A stretch of 64,000 bases of DNA from Pseudoduganella albidiflava (GCF_004322755.1 NZ_CP036401.1:6200001-6264000); one strand, 5' to 3'. Counted from the first letter of the stretch, positions 43,180 to 51,418 are shown. Notes: generated from the letters alone by a model not told the origin. Program-made: numbers and translations.

Positions 43180-44020
43180 TATTCCGTCGGAGCGTCCGCT
43201 GTTGCCAGAGACGCTGGAAATCCTCCGTGCAGTTCAGCAGATCACTCGATCCCATGACATCGATCATTTCGTCATCGGTGCCACTGCGCGAGATATTCTG
43301 ATGCAGCACGTCTTCGGCATTGCCACTGGCCGTGCAACCCGCGACGTTGATTTCGCGATCGCTATCCGGGATTGGCAACAGTTCGGCATGATCCGGACAA
43401 AATTGATCGCGACCGGGCAGTTTCATGAAGCATCGCCCATCGCGCACAGGCTCTATTTCGAACCTGGCAAACACGGCGAAGCATATCCACTGGACCTCGT
43501 GCCTTTTGGCGCAGTGGAACATAAGCCGCATGAAATTGCATGGCCGCCCGACATGCACGTCGTGATGAACGTCGCAGGCTATGGTGAGGCGCTTCAAACC
43601 GCGCTGACAGTCGACGTCGGCGGATTCGACATACGCGTCGTCTCGCTTCCCGGGCTTGCCGCGCTCAAGTTGCTTGCATGGGCCGACAGGCACGATGAGC
43701 ACACAAAGGACGCACTGGACTTGCGGTTCTTGATGGGGAATTATCATCGGGCCGGGAACTTTGACAGACTGTACGACGAAGCAATGGATGTCATGGAAAA
43801 GACTGGCTATGACATCAGCCTGGCGGGGGCCGCTTTACTCGGCCTGGATACCCGCCGCATGCTGGCACCGGCGACATTGACAGCCATGCTTGCCATTCTC
43901 CACGCACCAAAGCTACGCGACAGGCTTCTCACGCACATGAGCGCGGCCATGCTCGATCATGATCAGTTGGCAGACGAGTTGCTTCAGCAATTCACTGACG
44001 GACTGATGACAGAAAAGTAG
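43172..44020 (+). CDS. AbiEii-like nucleotidyltransferase toxin
   Basis: A 282-aa nucleotidyltransferase of the AbiEii/AbiGii family. The active-site strand pattern is DHFVIGATARDILMQHV followed by ATRDVDFAIAI, giving the two catalytic Asp residues of DVD. Later blocks are VVSLPGLAALKLLAWADRHD and TKDALDLRFLM, also family hallmarks. Such toxins transfer nucleotides to tRNA acceptor stems or other targets and cause growth arrest, often as anti-phage defence. The 8-bp overlap with the antitoxin gene and lower GC indicate an acquired two-gene cassette. Confidence 0.82.
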   Translation: MLSIPSERPLLPETLEILRAVQQITRSHDIDHFVIGATARDILMQHVFGIATGRATRDVDFAIAIRDWQQFGMIRTKLIATGQFHEASPIAHRLYFEPGKHGEAYPLDLVPFGAVEHKPHEIAWPPDMHVVMNVAGYGEALQTALTVDVGGFDIRVVSLPGLAALKLLAWADRHDEHTKDALDLRFLMGNYHRAGNFDRLYDEAMDVMEKTGYDISLAGAALLGLDTRRMLAPATLTAMLAILHAPKLRDRLLTHMSAAMLDHDQLADELLQQFTDGLMTEK

Positions 44021-44102
44021 CGTCGCACCGACGGGTGGCGATGTGTGCGAAAGCCGAGCCGTGACTTAATTTCTTGTCGGGCGATGGTCCGACAAAAAGG
44101 AC

Positions 44103-44402
44103 TCAGGAATGAACGCCAGCCAGTTCGGCCAGCAGCGCGAACGGGTAGATGCCCCGCGCGTGCCCGTCGCTGAAGCCGAGGTTCAGCGCGTTGCTGCCCG
44201 CCGGTTCGATGACGGTCAGCCGCACCTCCGCCGATGCTTGGACGGTACCGCCGGCACGCCGCAGCGCGCGGCATCCGGAGCAGGGGCACGCGGCACGCAG
44301 TTCGGCGTGAGTGAAGGCGTGCTCGCTGCCGCCAGCCCAGCGCACGGCAAGGATGCCGGCGCGCGAGCGGTTTTCGATGGCTTCGATGGTGCCGACGCTC
44401 AT
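44103..44402 (-). CDS. DUF971 domain protein
   Basis: A 99-aa protein that is entirely one DUF971 domain: VRWAGGSEHAFTHAELRAAC, PCSGCRALRRAGG, IEPAGSNALNLGFSDGHARG and IYPFALLAEL. DUF971 also forms the N-terminal part of gamma-butyrobetaine hydroxylase and fuses to Mrp/ApbC iron-sulfur carriers; C39, C41 and C44 with a His resemble its zinc site. It overlaps the HEAT-repeat gene by 4 bp and is the last gene of the flavoprotein operon. It may help mature the iron-sulfur partner, but this is inference. Confidence 0.85.
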   Translation of the reverse strand: MSVGTIEAIENRSRAGILAVRWAGGSEHAFTHAELRAACPCSGCRALRRAGGTVQASAEVRLTVIEPAGSNALNLGFSDGHARGIYPFALLAELAGVHS

Positions 44403-45355
44403 GCCGCGGCCTCCGTCTGCTGCAGCGCCAGCCGGGCCGACTTGCGCACTTCGGGGTCCGGGTCGTTGGCCGCCTCGCGCAGTGCCGGCAGGGCCAGCGG
44501 CGAGGCGATCTCGCCCAGCGCCAGCGCGGCTTCCTTGCGCAGGTTGCTGATGGTGTGGGCCAGCGCGGCGATCAGCGCGGGCAGCGCATCGGCGCTGCGC
44601 AGCCGGCCCAGGCTGCGGGCGGCGCGCAGGCGTACCTGCCAGTATGGATCGTCCAGCGCGGCGATCAGGGCCGCGGCGGCGCCCTGCAGGCGCAGCTTGC
44701 CCAGCGTGGCGGCCGCTTCCTCGCGCACCTGCCACGCGGTGTCGCCCAGGGCGGCCAGCAGCGCCGGGAGCACGGCATCGTCGGTGGCGGCGCCCAGCGC
44801 GCCCACGGCGGCGCGGCGCACGTCGGCATGCGGATCGCCGGTCGCCAGTGCCGTCAGCGCCGGCAAGGCGTCGAGGTGCTTCAGCCAGCCCAGCACGGAC
44901 ACGGCTTCGCGCCGCACCAGCGGATCGGTATCGTCCAGCGCGGCCAGTGCGGGCGCCGCCGTTTCCGGCGCGCGCAGTTCGCGCACGGCACGCAGCGCCG
45001 CGGCGCGCACGAAACTGTCACCGCTGGCGAGGTAAGGCAACACCGCGATGGCCGACGAGGCCACCTTCAGTTGCGCCAGGCTTTGCGCGGCGGCGGCGCG
45101 CACGTCTTCGTCGTCATCGGCCAGCAGGCGCGCCACGCCGGCCACGCTGTCCGGCGTCTCGAACGCTTCCAGCGCCCGCGCGGCCTCGGCGCGCACGTCG
45201 GCCGAGGCGTCGCCCAATGCCGCGACCAGCAGCGGCAGGGGCTCGTCGCCATCGAAGTCCGCCAGCGCGAGTACCGCGATGCGGCGCACCGTGGCATCCG
45301 GCTCGCGCAGCCGTGCGGCGATGTCCGCCAGTTCCGGGTCGTCGTAATCGGTCAT
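44399..45355 (-). CDS. HEAT-repeat protein
   Basis: A 318-aa protein built of about ten HEAT / PBS-lyase-type repeats of 31 residues (for example DVRAEAARALEAFETPDSVA, LVRREAVSVLGWLKHLDALP, QVRLRAARSLGRLRSADALP). There is no catalytic motif. HEAT proteins act as scaffolds or chaperones, as CpcE/F lyases and NifX-linked proteins do. It lies 7 bp after the ATPase gene and overlaps DUF971. An ATG 7 codons upstream (45376) is possible. Conserved position in the flavoprotein operon suggests a role in cofactor insertion or complex assembly. Confidence 0.88.
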   Translation of the reverse strand: MTDYDDPELADIAARLREPDATVRRIAVLALADFDGDEPLPLLVAALGDASADVRAEAARALEAFETPDSVAGVARLLADDDEDVRAAAAQSLAQLKVASSAIAVLPYLASGDSFVRAAALRAVRELRAPETAAPALAALDDTDPLVRREAVSVLGWLKHLDALPALTALATGDPHADVRRAAVGALGAATDDAVLPALLAALGDTAWQVREEAAATLGKLRLQGAAAALIAALDDPYWQVRLRAARSLGRLRSADALPALIAALAHTISNLRKEAALALGEIASPLALPALREAANDPDPEVRKSARLALQQTEAAA

Positions 45356-45362
45356 TGTCTTT

Positions 45363-46238
45363 TTATCCTTGTGCATGTTGAGGTGCCGATCCGGCCGGGC
45401 CCAGGGGGCTCAGGCGGTCGAGCGGCACGATGTTCGCGTGCGGGTGCAGCAGCGCCAGGCAATGGCGCTTGTATTGGGTGAATTCCGGCGACGTCACCAG
45501 GTCCGCGCTGCGCGGCCGGGGGAAGTCGAGCCGGATCTCGTCGATGATGCGGCCCGGGCGGGGGCTCATCACGAGGATGCGGTCGGCCAGGAACAGCGCT
45601 TCGTCGATATCGTGCGTGATGAAGACGATGGTCGTCTTCACGCGGCTCCACACGTCCAGCAGCAGTTCCTGCATCTTCAGGCGGGTCTGCGCGTCGAGGG
45701 CGCCGAACGGTTCGTCCATCAGCATCACGCGCGGGCCGTTGATCAATACCCGGGCGATCTCCACGCGCTGCTGCATGCCACCGGAGAGCTGCACCGGGTA
45801 GCGGTCCTCGAAACCCTCCAGGCCGACCAGTTTCAACATGTCCCGCGCCCGCTGATGGCGTTCGGCGCGGCCGACGCCCTTCATCTTCAGGCCGAAGGCC
45901 ACGTTGTCCAGTACCTTCTTCCACGGGAACAGCGTGTGGTGCTGGAATACCAGGCCGCGGTCCGGGTGCGGCCCGGACACCGTGTCGCCATCGACGCGGA
46001 TGGTGCCCCCGCTCGGCTGCCAGTGCCCGGCCAGCCCGCCCAGCAGGGTGGACTTGCCGCAGCCCGACGGCCCCAGCACGCAGACGAATTCGCCGGGGCG
46101 GATGTGCAGCGACACATCCTGCACCGCATCGAATGCCTGCTTGCCCTGCCCCAGGCGGATGGTGAGATGGTCGATGTCGATGCCGCCCAGCGCACCGTCT
46201 TCCAATGCGCGTTCTTCAAGTGCTGAAATACGGTTCAT
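45363..46238 (-). CDS. ABC transporter ATPase, nitrate/sulfonate/taurine type
   Basis: A 291-aa ATPase. Walker A is GPSGCGKST (residues 57-65), Q-loop VFQHHTLFPWKKVLDN, signature LSGGMQQRVEIARVLI, Walker B VMLMDEPFGALDAQ and H-loop VFITHDIDEAL. The LFPWKKVLDNVAFGLKMKGV block is typical of SsuB/TauB/NrtD. It overlaps the permease by 4 bp. Part of an importer whose substrate is not determined, in a unit with a flavoprotein and a ferredoxin. Confidence 0.9.
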   Translation of the reverse strand: MNRISALEERALEDGALGGIDIDHLTIRLGQGKQAFDAVQDVSLHIRPGEFVCVLGPSGCGKSTLLGGLAGHWQPSGGTIRVDGDTVSGPHPDRGLVFQHHTLFPWKKVLDNVAFGLKMKGVGRAERHQRARDMLKLVGLEGFEDRYPVQLSGGMQQRVEIARVLINGPRVMLMDEPFGALDAQTRLKMQELLLDVWSRVKTTIVFITHDIDEALFLADRILVMSPRPGRIIDEIRLDFPRPRSADLVTSPEFTQYKRHCLALLHPHANIVPLDRLSPLGPAGSAPQHAQG

Positions 46239-47029
46239 GATTTCGTCCTCGTCATCAGGTACCAGGGCAGGAACAGGTTGCCGATCTTTTTCACCAGCAC
46301 GCTGCTGCCCATGCCGATGGCGCCGATGAACAGCATGCCCACCACGATCTCGGGATAGTTCTGGATCGTGTACGACGCCCACGTGTAGTAGCCGATGCCG
46401 AACTGGCCGGAGATCATTTCCGCCGTCACCAGGCAGAACCACGCGGTGCCCATGCCGATCGCCAGCCCGGTCACGATACTGGGCGCGGCCGCCGGCAGGA
46501 TCACTTCGGCGAAGATGCTCCACCGCCCGGCCCCCAGGCTGCGGGCCGAGGCGACCAGGCGCTGGTCGACGCCTTCCACGCCGTGGACGGTGTTCAGCAG
46601 GATCGGGAACAGTGCGCCGATGAAGGTGATGAACACCATCGATGCCTCCGACGACGGGAACATCAGGATCGCCAGCGGGATCCACGCCACCGCGGGAATC
46701 GGCCGCAGCACTTCCAGTGGCGGCATCAGCACGTCCTCGACCCAGCGCGAGCGGCCGACGACGAGGCCGAGCAGGATGCCGGTCACCGCGGCGCCGGCAA
46801 AACCGGCAAACACCCGGTACACGCTGGCCGATACGTGCTGCGACAGCTTCGGCGATTCGACCAGGTCCTTCGCCGCCGCCACCACGTCGACGGGCGACGG
46901 CACGTTCTGGAACGTGACCAGGCCGAAGTCGGCGTGGCGCGACGCGGCCCATTGCCAGGCTGCCACGCAGGCGGCGATCGACAACAGCCCGACGATCGCG
47001 CGCAGGATTTTGGATGCGGTCGTGTTCAC
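46235..47029 (-). CDS. ABC transporter permease, nitrate/sulfonate/taurine type
   Basis: A 264-aa inner-membrane permease with six segments. The EAA loop is VEGVDQRLVASARSLGAGRW, and the blocks PLEVLRPIPAVAWIPLAILM and MGTAWFCLVTAEMISGQFGI fit the SsuC/TauC family. It overlaps the ATPase gene by 4 bp and follows the binding-protein gene by 12 bp. Confidence 0.9.
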   Translation of the reverse strand: MNTTASKILRAIVGLLSIAACVAAWQWAASRHADFGLVTFQNVPSPVDVVAAAKDLVESPKLSQHVSASVYRVFAGFAGAAVTGILLGLVVGRSRWVEDVLMPPLEVLRPIPAVAWIPLAILMFPSSEASMVFITFIGALFPILLNTVHGVEGVDQRLVASARSLGAGRWSIFAEVILPAAAPSIVTGLAIGMGTAWFCLVTAEMISGQFGIGYYTWASYTIQNYPEIVVGMLFIGAIGMGSSVLVKKIGNLFLPWYLMTRTKS

Positions 47030-47041
47030 GATGGCGTCCGC

Positions 47042-48460
47042 TCAGATAGTCGCGTTGACCGTATCGGCCTTGAGCCTGTCGTAATCCACGACCTGCCCGC
47101 CGTTCTTCTTCGCCCACGCGTCCGCATCGGCCTTCAGCAGGAAGGCTCCCACCTCCTTGCCCTTGACGACGAACCACGCATCGGCCGCCAGCAGCTTCAG
47201 GCCCGTATCCTGGTCATGCGCATACACGGTGCGCACCTTCTTGCCGCCCTGTTCCAGCTTGCGCAGCTCGGCGAACGCGGTGCCGGCGCTTGCATAGTGG
47301 CGCACCAGCGGCTCGCCCTGCACCCAGATCTGCGTGAGCTGGCGGAAGTCCGCAATCGGCTTGCCCGTCACCGCATCCTTGGCGGACAGCGGCAGCTTGG
47401 CGTAGTTCTTCAGCGCCTTGTCGTAGTCGAGCTTCGCCTGCTTGAAGGCGGTGCGCAGGTAGGAATCGTCGATGAAGCTGTTCACGTCGATGTCGCTTTC
47501 GGTGCGCTTCAGCAGGCGCAGCGTCTCGATCGACGTCGCCACCGCCTGCCGGTATTCCGGCTTCCACGTGAAATCGCGTGTCTGCAATCCGACCGGCCCA
47601 TGGAACAGGTAGTTGATCTCGGCCTCGATGCCGGTCACCTTGGCGATCAGCTCACTGTATTTTTCCGGTTCGGCGGCGATCAGCCGGTCCGCTTCCAGCG
47701 CGGCGCGCAGGTAGGCCACCACGATCTCCGGGTATTTCTTCGCATAGGCCGAATCCACCAGGCTGCCGTGGAGCGTGGGCGACTTGGCTTGCGAACCGTC
47801 GAAGATCTTGCGGGCGTAGCCGCGGTGCGGGAACAGTTCGGCGAACGGCACGAAGTCGGCATGCGCTTCGATCTTGTTGCTCTGCAGGGCCGAGCCGGCG
47901 ATTTCCGGCGCCTGCGTGGTGATGTTCACGTCCTTTTCCGGATCCCAGCCCTGTGCCTTCACGGCGCGCAGCAGCATCCCGTGGGCCGTCGATGCGAACG
48001 GCACCGAGATCGTCTTGCCCTTCAGCTCGGCCAGCGATTGCACGGCCGAGCCTTTCGGCACGACGATGCCGTTGCCCGAGCCCAGCGTGCTGCCCGACAG
48101 CACGGTGATGAAGATGCTTTTCTTGCCGGCCTTCTGGTGCGCGGCGCCATTGAAGGAGCCGGGGAAGTCGGCCATCGAGCCGAGGTCCAGCTTGCCGGCC
48201 ACCATCTCGTTCGTCAGCGGTGCGCCGGAGGTGAAGTTCTTCCATACGATGTCGTATTTCGCATCCTTGTACTTGCCATCCTTCGGCAGGTACTTCTGCA
48301 GCAGGTTCAGTTCGCGGATCAGCAGGCCGCCCGTGGCGCAGTTGATCGTGGTGTCCTGCGTGCCGATGGCAATGCGGATCGTTTCGGCACTGGCGCCGCT
48401 GAAAGCGAGCGACAGGGACAGGGCAAGGGGAAGACCGATCAGGTGTCTGGACAGGTTCAT
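47042..48460 (-). CDS. ABC substrate-binding protein with NosL-like C-terminal extension
   Basis: A 472-aa periplasmic protein, about 150 residues longer than SsuA or TauA. A 25-residue signal peptide ends ASA. Residues 28-330 are the binding fold (TTINCATGGLLIRELNLLQK, TLGSGNGIVVPKGSAVQSLA). Residues 400-470 (VRTVYAHDQDTGLKLLAADA, WFVVKGKEVGAFLLKADADA, KKNGGQVVDYDRL) resemble NosL, a copper-binding accessory of nitrous oxide reductase. GGAG precedes the ATG at 48460. The fusion suggests delivery of a metal-linked or sulfur ligand, but the cargo is unknown. Confidence 0.82.
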   Translation of the reverse strand: MNLSRHLIGLPLALSLSLAFSGASAETIRIAIGTQDTTINCATGGLLIRELNLLQKYLPKDGKYKDAKYDIVWKNFTSGAPLTNEMVAGKLDLGSMADFPGSFNGAAHQKAGKKSIFITVLSGSTLGSGNGIVVPKGSAVQSLAELKGKTISVPFASTAHGMLLRAVKAQGWDPEKDVNITTQAPEIAGSALQSNKIEAHADFVPFAELFPHRGYARKIFDGSQAKSPTLHGSLVDSAYAKKYPEIVVAYLRAALEADRLIAAEPEKYSELIAKVTGIEAEINYLFHGPVGLQTRDFTWKPEYRQAVATSIETLRLLKRTESDIDVNSFIDDSYLRTAFKQAKLDYDKALKNYAKLPLSAKDAVTGKPIADFRQLTQIWVQGEPLVRHYASAGTAFAELRKLEQGGKKVRTVYAHDQDTGLKLLAADAWFVVKGKEVGAFLLKADADAWAKKNGGQVVDYDRLKADTVNATI

Positions 48461-48478
48461 TTTATTGTTCTCCAAGGA

Positions 48479-48712
48479 TCATCGCAGCAGATAGGGAATG
48501 TCGACGTGCACGGCGCCGGTGGGGCAATCCTTCTCGCACGGCATGCAGTACCAGCATTCGTCGAATTTCATGTACGCCGTGCCTTTCGACAGGTCGATGG
48601 CGAGCACGTCGAGCGGGCACACGTCCACGCAGACGGTGCAGCCCTTGTGGGCGATGCACTTGTCGGCGTCCACGGTGACGGGCACGCTGGTGATGTTGAT
48701 CGTGGTGGGCAT
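48479..48712 (-). CDS. ferredoxin with two 4Fe-4S clusters (AprB-like)
   Basis: A 77-aa protein. The first cluster motif is C19-x5-C25-x2-C28-x3-C32-P, the second C53-x2-C56-x2-C59-x3-C63-P. The arrangement CTVCVDVCPLDVLAID and CWYCMPCEKDCPTGAV recalls the beta subunit of adenylylsulfate reductase (AprB), but without its C-terminal tail. It lies 10 bp after the flavoprotein gene and should carry electrons to or from its FAD. The ATG at 48712 is the only sensible start. Confidence 0.92.
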   Translation of the reverse strand: MPTTINITSVPVTVDADKCIAHKGCTVCVDVCPLDVLAIDLSKGTAYMKFDECWYCMPCEKDCPTGAVHVDIPYLLR

Positions 48713-48722
48713 TGCGTCTCCT

Positions 48723-50447
48723 TCAGGCGGCCAGCGGTTGGGCGACCCGCAAGCGTTGATAAGCGGTTTTTTCCTGGTCTTCCAGCGGCACGATGTACGG
48801 TTCGATGGCGCGCTTGAAGCACACCATCTCGCCGTCCTGCTTCTGCAGCTGCACGTGCACGAACCAGTCCTGGTCGTTGCGCTGCGGGTAGTCCACGCGG
48901 TTGTGGTACAGGCCCCAGCGGCTTTCGGTGCGGTACAGCGAGGCGCGCGCCGCCATTTCCGCGCAATCGCGGATCGCATGCACCTCCATGGCGCGCATCA
49001 GTTCATGGGGATTGCGCGCCTGGATGCGGTCGAGGTCTTGCCGGATCATGTCGAAGCGCTGCAAGCCGATCTCCATCTTCTTCGTGACCTTCGGCGGCTG
49101 AAGGTAGTCGTTGACCATGCGCCGCAGCTTGTACTCCACCTGGTTCGGCGGCAGGCCATCCTCGCGGTGCAGCGGCGCCCAGACACGCTGGCGTTCCGCC
49201 TCCACCTGCGCGGCATCGACGGCCGGCAACTCGTGCGCGGCGCAGTACGCGGCGGCACTCTCGCCGGCCAGCTTGCCGTACACGAAGGCACCCAGCATGT
49301 AGTTGTGCGGCACGCAGGCCAGGTCGCCGGCGGCATGCAGGCCCGCGACCGTGGTGCGGGCGTGTTCGTCGACCCACACGCCGGAGGCCGAGTGGCCGCT
49401 GCACAGGCCGATCTCGGAAATGTGCATCTCCACCATCTGCTGGCGGTAATCGGTGCCGCGGCCTTCATGGAAGCGGCCGCGGCTCGGGCGTTCGTTGGTG
49501 TGCAGGATCGTCTCGATGGTCTGGATGGTTTCCTCGGCCAGGTGGTTCAGCTTGAGGAACACCGGCCCGTTGCCGCCCTGCAGTTCGTTATAGAACTCCT
49601 GCATCATCTGGCCGCTCCAGTAATCGCACTCGATGAAGCGCTCTTCCTTCGCGTTGGTGGTATGGCCGCCGAACGGACCGGTGACGTAGGCGCACGACGG
49701 GCCGTTGTAATCCTTGATCAGAGGATTGATCTGGAAGCACTCGATGCCCGACAGTTCGGCGCCGGCGTGGTACGCCATGCTGTAGCCGTCGCCCGCATTT
49801 GTCGGGTTTTCATAGGTGCCGAACAGGTAACCCGATGCCGGCAACCCCAGCCTGCCCGCCGCGCCCGTGGCCAGCACGACGGACTTCGCGCGGATCACGT
49901 GGAAGTCCGCCGTGCGGCAGTCGAACGCCATGGCGCCGGCGATGCTGCCGTCTTCCGCCAGCAGCAGGCGCGTGGCCACCAGCCGGTTGGTGATTTCCAC
50001 GCGGGTGCGCTTCAGGCGGCGGTACAGCACCTTCTTGATGTCGTGCCCTTCCGGCATCGGCAGCACGTAGGTGCCCATGTGGTGCACCTTGCGCATCGCA
50101 TAGTCGCCCGTTTCATCCTTCTCGAAACGCACGCCCCAGCGGTCCAGTTCCTCGATCATGGCGTAGCTGTTCCGCGCGTAGGCCATCACGGTTTTCTGGT
50201 TGACGATGCCGTCGTTGGCGACCGTGATCTCTTTCACGTACTGCTCGGGCGTGGCGAAGCCCGGCACGACGGCGTTGTTCAGGCCATCCATGCCCATCGA
50301 GATGGCACCGCTGCGCTTGACGTTGGCCTTTTCCAGCAGCAGCACACGTAATGCGGGATTGGCTTCCTTGGCCTTCACGGCCGCCATCGGTCCGGCGGTA
50401 CCGCCGCCGATGACGAGCACGTCGACGGTTTGTTCGATTGTCTCCAT
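48723..50447 (-). CDS. FAD-dependent oxidoreductase, fumarate reductase / AprA-like
   Basis: A 574-aa flavoprotein. The dinucleotide motif VLVIGGGTAGPMAAVKAKEA is at residues 9-28, and SVVLATGAAGRLGLPASGYL and GLHAAGDLACVPHNYMLGAF complete the FAD site. NVKRSGAISMGMDGLNNAVV and the C-terminal TESRWGLYHNRVDYPQRNDQ are typical of the AprA/SdhA/FrdA superfamily. Paired with an AprB-like ferredoxin, it should catalyse a two-electron step on an imported substrate, perhaps a sulfur compound. It is not a clear AprA. The ATG at 50447 is set by family alignment; GTR gene ends 2 bp upstream. Confidence 0.88.
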   Translation of the reverse strand: METIEQTVDVLVIGGGTAGPMAAVKAKEANPALRVLLLEKANVKRSGAISMGMDGLNNAVVPGFATPEQYVKEITVANDGIVNQKTVMAYARNSYAMIEELDRWGVRFEKDETGDYAMRKVHHMGTYVLPMPEGHDIKKVLYRRLKRTRVEITNRLVATRLLLAEDGSIAGAMAFDCRTADFHVIRAKSVVLATGAAGRLGLPASGYLFGTYENPTNAGDGYSMAYHAGAELSGIECFQINPLIKDYNGPSCAYVTGPFGGHTTNAKEERFIECDYWSGQMMQEFYNELQGGNGPVFLKLNHLAEETIQTIETILHTNERPSRGRFHEGRGTDYRQQMVEMHISEIGLCSGHSASGVWVDEHARTTVAGLHAAGDLACVPHNYMLGAFVYGKLAGESAAAYCAAHELPAVDAAQVEAERQRVWAPLHREDGLPPNQVEYKLRRMVNDYLQPPKVTKKMEIGLQRFDMIRQDLDRIQARNPHELMRAMEVHAIRDCAEMAARASLYRTESRWGLYHNRVDYPQRNDQDWFVHVQLQKQDGEMVCFKRAIEPYIVPLEDQEKTAYQRLRVAQPLAA

Positions 50448-50449
50448 AT

Positions 50450-51214
50450 TCAATTCCCAGGGTTGGTTGTCGTGGTGCGGCGCGGCAGGCGCAGCGTGTA
50501 CTGGAACGCGTCGCCGCGCACGTACAGGTATTCGAAATCGAGAGGCTCGCCGTCGATCGTCCATGTCAGGCGCTCGATACGCAGCAGCGCGGTGCCAGGC
50601 GCCAGGTCCAGCGCCTTCGCCAGCGCGGTGTCGGCCGAGACGGCGCCGATCTGGATGTCGGCATGGGACAGCGACAGGCCGTAGTCCGTTTCCAGGATCA
50701 GGAAGATGTCGCGTTCGGCCAGGTTCTCGCCGCGCAGCCGGTCGCCGATGCGGGTCGGCAGGTAGGTGATTTCATACGACACCGGCGCATCGTCGACATG
50801 GCGCACGCGCCGGATTTCCGTGACCCGGGCGCTGGCGGGCAGGTGCAGCTGGCTGGCCACGTGGGCTTCGGCCGGCACCGTCAGGTGGCTGAGCACGCGG
50901 TTGATGACGGTATGGCCGCGGCGCGACATGGCTTCGCCGAAGCCTTCCAGCCGCGCCAGGTCCTGGGTCGGCTTGGGCTGGGCCACGAACGTCCCCTTGC
51001 CGGGCACCTTGACGATCAGGCCTTCGTGCTGCAGGTCGGCCAGCGCCTGGCGCACCGTGATGCGGCTGACGGAGAAGATCGCGCTGATCTCGCTTTCGGC
51101 GGGCAGGCGCGCTTCCGGTTCGTAGGTGCCGTCGACGATCCGCTCGCGCAGGCGTTCGCGCACTTGCGAGTACAGCGGTGCCGCGGAGGATTCGAGTGCC
51201 CGGAAAAGAGTCAT
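50450..51214 (-). CDS. GntR/HutC family regulator with UTRA domain
   Basis: A 254-aa regulator. Residues 12-80 are the GntR winged helix (LYSQVRERLRERIVDGTYEP, ITVRQALADLQHEGLIVKVP). Residues 95-245 are the UTRA ligand domain of the HutC group (RRGHTVINRVLSHLTVPAEA, VSYEITYLPTRIGDRL). AAGGA supports the ATG at 51214. The gene is first in the flavoprotein operon (2 bp to the next), so it likely controls it and senses the substrate or product. A 14-bp palindrome sits just upstream. Confidence 0.9.
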   Translation of the reverse strand: MTLFRALESSAAPLYSQVRERLRERIVDGTYEPEARLPAESEISAIFSVSRITVRQALADLQHEGLIVKVPGKGTFVAQPKPTQDLARLEGFGEAMSRRGHTVINRVLSHLTVPAEAHVASQLHLPASARVTEIRRVRHVDDAPVSYEITYLPTRIGDRLRGENLAERDIFLILETDYGLSLSHADIQIGAVSADTALAKALDLAPGTALLRIERLTWTIDGEPLDFEYLYVRGDAFQYTLRLPRRTTTTNPGN

Positions 51215-51233
51215 GTGCGGTGTCCTTGCTTGG

Positions 51234-51247
51234 CCTGTCATGACAGG
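51234..51247 (-). promoter_or_regulatory. palindromic operator candidate for the GntR regulator
   Basis: CCTGTCATGACAGG is a perfect 14-bp palindrome, 20 bp upstream of the GntR start at 51214. It covers the alternative upstream ATG, which favours the shorter start. It may be an autoregulatory site. Confidence 0.5.
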
Positions 51248-51382
51248 TGATGACGATGCAAGGATGGTAACGACGGCTCCCGGGCGGGGGAACGAATCGT
51301 TTCGGTTTTGCTAATGCGGCAAGCGCCTCAGTCGATTGGCGTATATCGATATATGAACGCGCGCCACCGGATCTGCTCAAAT

Positions 51383-51418
51383 TTGCAGCAATCAAACAAG
51401 CGAGATACAATGTATCTC
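51383..51418 (+). promoter_or_regulatory. promoter and operator of the dinJ-yafQ pair
   Basis: TTGCAG (51383) and TACAAT (51406) are spaced 17 bp apart. An 8-1-8 dyad, GAGATACAATGTATCTC (51402-51418), covers the -10 box. A half site (TTATCTC) follows at 51422. This is the usual layout of a self-repressed RelB/DinJ operon. Confidence 0.65.

Noticed and set aside
46583..48817. 744-codon open frame on the plus strand opposite the ABC transporter genes
   Set aside because: Shadow of the permease, binding-protein and ferredoxin genes; composition (Arg, Gln, His, Val) is typical of antisense frames here.
48498..50351. 617-codon open frame antisense to the flavoprotein gene
   Set aside because: The minus strand has clear FAD and AprA-like motifs; the plus frame has none.
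48479..50447. true adenylylsulfate reductase AprBA
   Set aside because: The ferredoxin is short of the AprB tail, the flavoprotein lacks clear AprA-specific blocks, and no sat, qmo or dsr genes are nearby.
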